From assembly GCA_033761915.1 (NCBI GenBank), contig JANRMC010000305.1, positions 1 through 11,864 on the forward strand: a DNA stretch of 11,864 bases, written 5' to 3'. How positions within the stretch are numbered: position 1 is the stretch's first letter; each line of letters starts with the position of its first letter. The notes beneath the pieces are model-generated. The model ran no database searches. It was not told where the DNA came from and saw nothing but the letters and a program-made list of their open reading frames with translations. Shown one piece after another: positions 7,476 to 11,864 of the stretch. The translations under genes were made by a program, and so were the position numbers. This stretch comes from JACMLD01 sp033761915 (GTDB lineage Bacteria > Bacteroidota > Bacteroidia > Chitinophagales > Chitinophagaceae).

Positions 7476-7934
7476 TCAGAATTCTATTTGTCCGCGTATT
7501 TCACCACCGGGGTTTAATGCGGTATGAATATTAATATAGTACTCGCCAGCCATTAAGTCGCTTTCAGTATAAACAACACCATCAATAAAGAAAGAGCCGC
7601 TGAAAGTACCCGAAGCTGCCGCCGGAAAACCAGAGAAGCTTTGAATAACGGGGGCGTTAAAACCCTTCTTACCGCGGCCATGCAGGTGATAGCCGGTAAT
7701 GGCACCACTTAAACTGCTCCAGGTAACTTTATAATACAATCTCTTTTCGCTTTTGTTATATTCAACGTCCATGGTGCCCGCACCGGGTCCCGGCTTTTGA
7801 GGCACTTCCTGGGTTCCGCTTAACGGTAAACCGGTTTTACGAATCACGTCCACTTTAACCCGGTCATCGCAAGAGTTAAATACAAAAGCACTGGCTACTA
7901 AAATGGTGATAATAGTTAGTCTGGTAATTCTCAT
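7476..7934 (-). CDS. CHRD domain-containing lipoprotein
   Basis: The 152-residue product starts at ATG 7934 (MRITRLTIITILV), giving a lipoprotein signal peptide with lipobox FNSC and lipid-accepting Cys22. The frame is open a further 90 codons upstream, but that part runs into the promoter and start of the divergent amylase gene and has no signal peptide of its own, so I reject it. The mature protein is essentially one CHRD domain (about 35-152) with the usual landmarks: LSGTQEVP, the GYHLHGRG loop, YYINIHT and the closing GGEIRGQI. CHRD domains occur in chordin and in many bacterial secreted proteins; their bacterial function is unknown. The two aspartates right after Cys22 would fit surface export in Bacteroidota lipoproteins, which is inference. 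It is divergent from the amylase lipoprotein and converges on the ABC permease. Confidence 0.88.
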   Translation of the reverse strand: MRITRLTIITILVASAFVFNSCDDRVKVDVIRKTGLPLSGTQEVPQKPGPGAGTMDVEYNKSEKRLYYKVTWSSLSGAITGYHLHGRGKKGFNAPVIQSFSGFPAAASGTFSGSFFIDGVVYTESDLMAGEYYINIHTALNPGGEIRGQIEF

Positions 7935-8034
7935 AACAGTTAGAAATTTGTGGGCAAGATAATGAAATAATTGAAATGGCCTAAAAATAGTACGACCTTC
8001 TGCCACGCCCTGCAGCCGGCCTCTAAACAGGGTG

Positions 8035-8064
8035 TTGGTAACAGGCTTAAATTGGTTAATTTTC
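8035..8064 (+). promoter_or_regulatory. Candidate amylase-gene promoter (TTG-N19-TAATTTTC)
   Basis: TTG (8035-8037), a 19-base spacer and TAATTTTC (8057-8064) match the Bacteroidota pattern TTG-N19-TAnnTTTG at all but the last base. The box ends 15 bases before the ATG at 8080, leaving a leader of roughly 8-10 bases. The call is pattern-based only. Confidence 0.4.
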
Positions 8065-8079
8065 CAGAAATATACTTTC

Positions 8080-9459
8080 ATGAATACTAAACGTTTTTTA
8101 ACGCTGGCACTGCTTGGCCAGCTATTTTTTACTGCTTGCAATAACAATACGGGTAATACCAGCACTACGGTTGCCGATACTACCCAAAAACAAGCAGCCG
8201 GCATGCCAGCCTGGGCATTACAGTCAAATATTTACGAGGTAAACCTGCGGCAGTATACCAAAGAAGGCACATTCAACGCCTTTGCCGCACACCTGCCCCG
8301 CCTTAAAGAAATGGGGGTGGATATTCTCTGGTTCATGCCCATTACCCCCATCAGTAAAACCGATAGAAAAGGAACCCTGGGCAGTTACTATGCCGTGCAA
8401 AACTACCGCGCCACCAACCCGGAGTTTGGTACTATGGAAGATTGGAAAGCCCTGGTAAAAAAAGCACACGGCTTAGGCTTTAAAGTAATCACCGATTGGG
8501 TGCCCAACCACACCGGGGCCGATCATCCCTGGCTGACCACCCATCTTAATTTTTACACACTCGATAGCAGTGGCAAAGCCAAATATGCGTTTGACTGGAG
8601 CGATACCCGCGACCTGAATTATGATAACCGCACCATGCGGGATAGTATGATAGCGTCAATGAAGTATTGGATTACCGAATCGGATATAGATGGCTTTCGC
8701 TGCGATGTGGCCCATGAAGTGCCTGCCGATTTCTGGAAAGAATGCATTACCGAGCTAAGAAAACAAAAGCAGGTGTTTATGCTGGCCGAAGGCGACCGGG
8801 GCGATTTACACACTGCCGGTTTTGATGCCAGTTATCCGTGGGATATGTTTCAGACCATTAAACGCATTGCAGCCGGCCAAACCAATGCCACTGCTATAGA
8901 TACGGTATTGCAGCGGCAAGACAGTACCTTCCCCGCCGGTGCCATCCGTTTGTATTTTACCAGTAACCACGATGAAAATAGCTGGAACAAAAGCGACTAT
9001 GCCACTTTCCCCGGAGCCGTGCATGCACCCTTTGCCGTGTTTACACAAACCATGCGCAACACGCTGCCCTTAATTTATAGCGGACAGGAAGAGCCCGTGC
9101 TGCGCAAAATAGAATTCTTTGAAAAAGACCCCATGGAGTTTAGCAAATACCAGCGGGCCCCTTTTTACAAAACATTGTTAACCCTGCGTAAAAACAACGA
9201 AGCGCTTGCCACCGATGCCGCCTTTGCAAAAGTAAACGTAGGCAATACCAATGCCCTCTATGCATACACCCGCCAAAAGGGAAACGATAAAGTGTTGGTC
9301 ATACTCAACCTTTCTGCCAAAGAGCAAACCATTACCGTAAGCGATGCCACATTGCATGGCAAACCCTATAATGTGTTTATGGGCACCCAGGAAACATTGG
9401 GCGCCACCCCCTTTAAAATACAACCATGGGGTTATATAGTATATACCTATAAAAAATAA
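8080..9459 (+). CDS. GH13 alpha-amylase-family glycoside hydrolase, lipoprotein
   Basis: The 459-residue protein hydrolyses or rearranges alpha-glucosidic bonds by the retaining GH13 mechanism. The start chosen is ATG 8080 (MNTKRFLTLALLG), which gives a lipoprotein signal peptide with lipobox FTAC and Cys20; an in-frame ATG at 8032 would place an unneeded extension before it. The (beta/alpha)8 barrel shows all four GH13 regions: DWVPNH (139-144), GFRCDVAH with nucleophile Asp209, the AEG acid/base Glu237, and SNHDEN with transition-state Asp298. A C-terminal beta domain follows (about 375-459: LYAYTRQKGNDKVLVILNLS). At under 460 residues it is compact. The exact substrate (starch, maltodextrin, trehalose) cannot be assigned. 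Asn rather than Asp/Glu after the lipid Cys suggests a periplasm-facing anchor, which is inference. No SusCD pair is adjacent. Confidence 0.92.
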   Translation: MNTKRFLTLALLGQLFFTACNNNTGNTSTTVADTTQKQAAGMPAWALQSNIYEVNLRQYTKEGTFNAFAAHLPRLKEMGVDILWFMPITPISKTDRKGTLGSYYAVQNYRATNPEFGTMEDWKALVKKAHGLGFKVITDWVPNHTGADHPWLTTHLNFYTLDSSGKAKYAFDWSDTRDLNYDNRTMRDSMIASMKYWITESDIDGFRCDVAHEVPADFWKECITELRKQKQVFMLAEGDRGDLHTAGFDASYPWDMFQTIKRIAAGQTNATAIDTVLQRQDSTFPAGAIRLYFTSNHDENSWNKSDYATFPGAVHAPFAVFTQTMRNTLPLIYSGQEEPVLRKIEFFEKDPMEFSKYQRAPFYKTLLTLRKNNEALATDAAFAKVNVGNTNALYAYTRQKGNDKVLVILNLSAKEQTITVSDATLHGKPYNVFMGTQETLGATPFKIQPWGYIVYTYKK

Positions 9460-9478
9460 CAATACTTGTAAATAAAAA

Positions 9479-9501
9479 ACCGCCGCATGCATTGCGGCGG
9501 T
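9479..9501. terminator. Strong intrinsic terminator after the amylase gene
   Basis: ACCGCCGC and GCGGCGGT form a perfect 8-bp GC-rich stem around a 7-base loop (ATGCATT). A run of T (9501-9507) follows, with a matching run of A before the stem, so it can act in both directions. It starts 20 bases after the amylase stop codon. Confidence 0.88.
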
Positions 9502-9543
9502 TTTTTTATGGGTAACCAGCACCAGTATTTCATAGCAGCAGCC

Positions 9544-9582
9544 GTTGCGTCGCACCCTTGTGCAGTATAGCAGGGGTTCAAC
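9544..9582 (+). repeat. Half-site of the GTTGCGTCGCAC repeat family
   Basis: GTTGCGTCGCAC (9544-9555) is identical to the first 12 bases of copy 1 at 699. The following CCTTGTGC can close a small hairpin with GCAC, and GTTCAAC at 9576-9582 may be the remains of the inner end. No matching second end is found before nadR, so this looks like a solo or decayed copy. Confidence 0.45.
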
Positions 9583-9597
9583 AAATGTTACCGCCCC

Positions 9598-9750
9598 GGT
9601 TTCTGTCTCACTAACTGGAATTATGCAACTGTCTAAAATCTGATGAGTATAAATATTCTTCTGCCAGATATTATGAGTTGAACGAAAAGGATTTTATTTT
9701 TTTAAAAGACTTGTGGTAAGTGATTTAAATTGATTCGTGAGACAGGAACC
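9598..9750. mobile_element. Remnant of a mobile element with 17-bp imperfect inverted ends
   Basis: GGTTTCTGTCTCACTAA (9598-9614) and TTCGTGAGACAGGAACC (9734-9750) are inverted copies matching at 15 of 17 bases. Between them a plus-strand frame runs 34 codons from just inside the left end (9615) to a TAA at 9717-9719, ending in YYELNEKDFIFLKDLW, with the right end beginning 14 bases after that stop. A coding C-terminus stopping just before an inverted end is how insertion sequences usually finish, so this could be an element that lost its interior. I do not recognise the transposase family, and no target duplication is evident in the flanks. It sits exactly where base composition changes. Confidence 0.45.
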
Positions 9751-9775
9751 AAGGCAGAGGAGTTTTTTACACAGT

Positions 9776-10777
9776 TCATGTTGCATGCTGGCTTTCTTCG
9801 TCAACCAAAAGTCTTTTTACGATTTCAACTGATTTTTCAAATCTTTCATCCCAATTTCCTGTCACAAGTTGGTATTTTATTCCTTTACCAATTAGTTGTT
9901 TTTTATGAGATATGTTTAGCTCATCTCTTCTTTCTTTGTCAAGCCTTGTACCGTCTTGTATAAATGGTGCGTCATTATCGAGATATAAATAAAGGTCAAA
10001 ATTGTTAGCTTCATCAACCCAATTGTCAACAACAAGTTTTTTGTTAAATAAAAATTGTGAATAAGAAGAAGTAATATTTAAGTCTGTATCAATAAATAAT
10101 AGCTTATTTGCAGTTTTTATTTTTTCATTTATTGTCTTTGCCTGTAATTCGGCTATTTGTATTAAATGATTTTCCGTACATTCTTCAGTTGCTTCTATAA
10201 TTTCTCTTGCCATTTCTGGAACAAATGTTGTTTGGAAGTAATTGGCTAACTTTTCTGTAATTGTAGATTTTCCAGTGCTTTCAGTTCCATAGAGACAAAT
10301 CTTTTTCACATAATATGGTCTTACAGGTGTAGGCAAAAAATTCCAATATTTATAAATGTTTGAATTTATTTCAGAAGCTGAAATATTAAAAGATTTTCTT
10401 TCAATGTCAAAGCAAATGTGTCTGCACTTCAATATTTCTGCAAGATAATTGCCGTAAATTTCTGAGCTGAATATAATGTCAATTTGAGGAAACAAGGTTT
10501 TTAATTTTGATGCCCAAATGGTTGAAACTTCTTTTGATGATACAGATGTGTTTGGGAACTCTGCTTCTAAATAATTCAGTAAAATAGGTCGTATTTTAGG
10601 ATTGCCTTTAAAACAATTTTTAACCCAATTTAACCTTGTTGAACCGTTAGTGGTTTCTTTATCGGATGCACAAATTAATACAATGAGTTCATTGCATTTT
10701 TCTTGAGCAAATTCAATTAGTGCTATGTGTCCTAAATGTAAAGGGTTAAACTTCCCTAATACTAAGCCTATTTCCAT
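9776..10777 (-). CDS. nadR: NadR-type bifunctional NMN adenylyltransferase / nicotinamide riboside kinase
   Basis: The 333-residue enzyme turns nicotinamide riboside into NMN and then NAD+. The N-terminal nucleotidyltransferase half (1-145) has GKFNPLHLGHIAL with the HLGH nucleotide-binding motif (14-17) and NISASEIN (131-138) at the place of the usual ISxTxIR. The C-terminal kinase half (158-333) has Walker A GTESTGKST (164-172), a Walker B-like LLFIDTD (226-232) and the DGTRLDKERRDEL lid region (275-287). The DNA-binding helix-turn-helix of enterobacterial NadR is absent, so it is an enzyme and not a repressor, as in Haemophilus. It overlaps pnuC by 32 bp, a tight operon whose product uses the imported substrate. 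The AT-rich composition differs strongly from genes left of 9500, which suggests transfer. ATG 10777 matches the family N-terminus. Confidence 0.92.
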   Translation of the reverse strand: MEIGLVLGKFNPLHLGHIALIEFAQEKCNELIVLICASDKETTNGSTRLNWVKNCFKGNPKIRPILLNYLEAEFPNTSVSSKEVSTIWASKLKTLFPQIDIIFSSEIYGNYLAEILKCRHICFDIERKSFNISASEINSNIYKYWNFLPTPVRPYYVKKICLYGTESTGKSTITEKLANYFQTTFVPEMAREIIEATEECTENHLIQIAELQAKTINEKIKTANKLLFIDTDLNITSSYSQFLFNKKLVVDNWVDEANNFDLYLYLDNDAPFIQDGTRLDKERRDELNISHKKQLIGKGIKYQLVTGNWDERFEKSVEIVKRLLVDEESQHAT

Positions 10778-11402
10778 AATTAGTTGATTTTATCCAAAGA
10801 AATAAACCATAAGATGCAAGTAAAAAGAAAATAGCATATTCGATAGAGATAAAGTAAATGTGCTTTTTTGCATATACAAAAACACAGACAATGTCTAAAG
10901 TTATCCAAAGAAACCAATTTTCTAAAATTCGCTTTGCTAATAAAATAGTTGCAATTATACTTGAAACTGCAATGAAAGTGTCGGCATAAGGATAAGATGC
11001 AGGAATTGGAAAAAGTTTTGAAAAAAACAAATGAATGTTTTTTACAAAAAAGCCCAAGATTATTGTTGAGAATAAAATTATCAATAAAACAATTATTCTT
11101 TGTTTAGTCGTTAATAAAGAAATTGGTTTTGCTTTTTTATTATGATTTTTCCAAGTCGTCCAACCATAAATACTTGTGATAAAAAAATAAATTTGTAAAA
11201 ACATATCAGAATACAAATTCACTTGATAGAAAATTGCAAAAAAGCAAATAACATTTATAAGTCCTGTTGACCAAGTCAATGTATTTTCTTTTGCAGCAAA
11301 CCAAACTGATAAGAGTCCAAATAGTGTTCCTATAAGTTCTACGTAACTCAAGTCATATCCAAAAATAGAAGTTGCAATATTGTTAATGTCAAAAATGTTC
11401 AA
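10746..11402 (-). CDS. pnuC: PnuC-family nicotinamide riboside transporter (TTG start)
   Basis: PnuC is an inner-membrane facilitator for nicotinamide riboside; uptake is driven by phosphorylation inside the cell, here presumably by the NadR kinase encoded downstream. The 218-residue product has about seven membrane helices and the family core TWSTGLINV (43-51), FYQVNLYSDMFLQIYFF (58-74) and SIYGWTTW (77-84), plus ENWFLWITLDI (161-171) in the C-terminal part, which corresponds to the substrate-binding Trp/Asn residues. The likely start is TTG 11402. The frame has a stop at 11421-11423, no ATG lies between, and the first internal ATG (codon 67) would delete two helices; an ATT shortly downstream is the alternative. 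A PnuT (thiamine) assignment is less likely because nadR follows. The gene is AT-rich and preceded by a GC-rich structured segment. Confidence 0.9.
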   Translation of the reverse strand: MNIFDINNIATSIFGYDLSYVELIGTLFGLLSVWFAAKENTLTWSTGLINVICFFAIFYQVNLYSDMFLQIYFFITSIYGWTTWKNHNKKAKPISLLTTKQRIIVLLIILFSTIILGFFVKNIHLFFSKLFPIPASYPYADTFIAVSSIIATILLAKRILENWFLWITLDIVCVFVYAKKHIYFISIEYAIFFLLASYGLFLWIKSTNYGNRLSIREV

Positions 11403-11423
11403 ATTATGTAAAGTGTTGTTTTA

Positions 11424-11515
11424 AGCTTACAGGCAACGAGCAGGGCTTTATGCAGGTTGGGAAATAGCATTCCGCCTGCCCACAACCGCTGCTAATTGTA
11501 AATATAAAGTTGAAT
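11424..11515 (-). promoter_or_regulatory. GC-rich structured segment and weak promoter-like box upstream of pnuC
   Basis: Between the 40-codon ORF and pnuC lies a GC-rich block (about 11428-11493) inside otherwise AT-rich DNA. It can form competing hairpins. GGTTGGG (11455-11461) can pair with CCCACAACC (11479-11487, two-base bulge), with GGAA/TTCC (11460-11463 and 11470-11473) inside. Alternatively GCAGG (11452-11456) can pair with CCTGC (11475-11479). On the minus strand TATATTTA (11499-11506) resembles a -7 box and would put the structured part in the pnuC leader, though its -33 side is poor. It could be a leader element (riboswitch-like) or a recombination/cassette-junction site; I do not recognise a known RNA class. 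Confidence 0.35.
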
Positions 11516-11638
11516 TTAAGAACTAAAGTTGAAAGATGTTTGTCCAGCCTGAACCACAGCCTGGATTTGCGATGTTTGCTGATCATGCCCAACTTGCATA
11601 AAACCCAATGTTGCCTGCAGTATTTCTATTTTTTCCAT
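11516..11638 (-). CDS. Small ORF of 40 codons overlapping the end of the SIR2-like gene (hypothetical)
   Basis: ATG at 11638 opens 40 codons to TAA at 11516-11518, beginning MEKIEILQAT and ending SFNFSS. The start lies inside the last codons of the SIR2-like gene, a 13-base overlap (11626-11638) typical of translational coupling. The peptide is Gln-rich with no Cys, no signal peptide and no membrane helix. Its composition is visibly less AT-rich than the genes on either side. I do not recognise it. Alternatives are a chance frame, or the C-terminal tail of a decayed gene. A different-frame 62-codon ORF over 11404-11592 is less plausible because it reads through the structured segment. Confidence 0.4.
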   Translation of the reverse strand: MEKIEILQATLGFMQVGHDQQTSQIQAVVQAGQTSFNFSS

Positions 11639-11864
11639 TGCATAAATTCATTAAATGAGTGACCAGTCGCTCCTTTTGCTGAAAAGATAATTTGGTCTGA
11701 ATATTTCTCAAATAGATAGTTGTCCGGTTTTTTAATATCAATTACTATCAGCTGCTTGTTAAATATGAGAAAATGGTTTTCCAAAAATTCATTAATGGCT
11801 CTATCTTGGAAGCCGTAACCTATAACCAATAATTGTTGAGAGTTTAAAAGGTTGCTCTTAAAGT
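11626..11864 (-). CDS. SIR2-like domain protein, C-terminal part (cut by window edge)
   Basis: The minus-strand frame is open from the window edge to TAG at 11626-11628, about 78 codons, with no reason to start at the TTG 11829. It shows the SIR2-like signature LLNSQQLLVIGYGFQDRAIN, the late Rossmann strand and loop (VIGYGFxDxxIN), then a further strand LIVIDIKKPDN and a closing SFNEFMQWKK. This pattern is typical of the SIR2_2 / SIR2-like families, many of which are NAD+-binding or NAD+-hydrolysing proteins in phage-defence systems; that role is inference for this gene. The catalytic N-terminal part is outside the window, so activity and any fused domains cannot be judged. It is AT-rich and on the same strand as the small ORF, pnuC and nadR. 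Confidence 0.7.
   Translation of the reverse strand, partial: FKSNLLNSQQLLVIGYGFQDRAINEFLENHFLIFNKQLIVIDIKKPDNYLFEKYSDQIIFSAKGATGHSFNEFMQWKK

Larger units (their letters stand above)
9460..9775. other. Convergent intergenic region between the amylase gene and nadR
   Basis: This 316-bp gap holds, from left to right, the amylase terminator, a half-copy of the GTTGCGTCGCAC repeat, and a 153-bp inverted-repeat-bounded remnant (9598-9750). After that come 25 bases to the nadR stop. It is the border at which the sequence becomes AT-rich. I see no intact gene. Confidence 0.6.

Noticed and set aside
8032..8079. Upstream ATG for the amylase gene
   Set aside because: It would add 16 residues before a complete lipoprotein signal peptide and overlaps the likely promoter; ATG 8080 fits better.
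7935..8204. Upstream in-frame extension of the CHRD gene (90 extra codons on the minus strand)
   Set aside because: It overlaps the divergent amylase start and promoter region, carries no recognisable domain, and would bury the lipoprotein signal peptide that begins at 7934.
9604..9610. CTGTCTC / GAGACAG resembling the Tn5 mosaic end used in sequencing adapters
   Set aside because: Only seven bases match; the following bases (ACTAACTGG) do not continue as the mosaic end, so this is not an adapter artefact.
11404..11592. 62-codon minus-strand ORF before pnuC
   Set aside because: It reads through the GC-rich hairpin segment, shows no family resemblance, and competes with the better-supported 40-codon ORF in another frame.
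9776..11864. Naming the right-hand block as Thoeris or a known NAD+-reconstitution system
   Set aside because: No TIR-domain partner is visible, the SIR2-like gene is cut before its diagnostic part, and NadR/PnuC are common salvage genes; adjacency alone does not justify a system name.
1..11864. CRISPR arrays, tRNA or rRNA genes
   Set aside because: No regularly spaced direct repeats, cloverleaf-like segments or rRNA-like sequence were noticed on reading; the only tandem repeat is the two-unit degenerate one at 5033-5227.

Overview
The window looks like chromosomal DNA of a Bacteroidota bacterium, most likely Chitinophagaceae or a close relative. The signs are: an OMP_b-brl_3-type TonB receptor with a carboxypeptidase-regulatory-like N-terminus; a DUF1599 gene next to a BT_3928-like DoxX protein; lipoproteins with relaxed lipoboxes; genes without clear Shine-Dalgarno sites; and promoter-like TTG-N18/19-TAnnTTT motifs. 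The family-level placement is inference.

Layout. Positions 1-581 hold the N-terminal 193 codons of miaB (tRNA methylthiotransferase) on the minus strand, cut by the left edge. A 329-bp divergent gap follows and carries a 112-bp element with perfect 20-bp inverted ends. Positions 911-3358 encode a TonB-dependent outer membrane receptor, convergent with folP (dihydropteroate synthase, 3549-4379, minus); a second copy of the same element lies between them. A plus-strand series comes next: a DUF1599 protein (4472-5035), a degenerate 97/98-bp tandem duplication, a DoxX-like membrane protein with a thioredoxin-like tail (5227-6321), and an orphan OppB/DppB-type ABC permease with a TTG start (6368-7417). 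A CHRD-domain lipoprotein (7476-7934, minus) and a GH13 alpha-amylase-family lipoprotein (8080-9459, plus) are transcribed away from each other. The amylase ends at a strong terminator.

Right of about 9600 the base composition drops sharply. I counted 13/60 G+C in 10081-10140 and 17/60 in 10861-10920, against 33/60 in 8461-8520 and 26/60 in 2041-2100. The AT-rich block starts at a 153-bp mobile-element remnant with 17-bp inverted ends. On the minus strand, in transcription order, it holds the C-terminal end of a SIR2-like protein cut by the right edge, an overlapping 40-codon small ORF, a GC-rich structured intergenic segment, pnuC (nicotinamide riboside transporter) and nadR (NMN adenylyltransferase / NR kinase), the last two overlapping by 32 bp.

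Function. The left 9.5 kb is ordinary housekeeping and envelope content: tRNA modification, folate synthesis, outer-membrane uptake and glycan hydrolysis. The right 2.2 kb looks acquired and centres on NAD: PnuC imports nicotinamide riboside, NadR phosphorylates and adenylylates it to NAD+, and the neighbouring SIR2-like protein belongs to a fold that binds and often consumes NAD+. Whether this is a functional pairing or chance adjacency in an accessory region cannot be settled here. It is the most interesting lead in the window.
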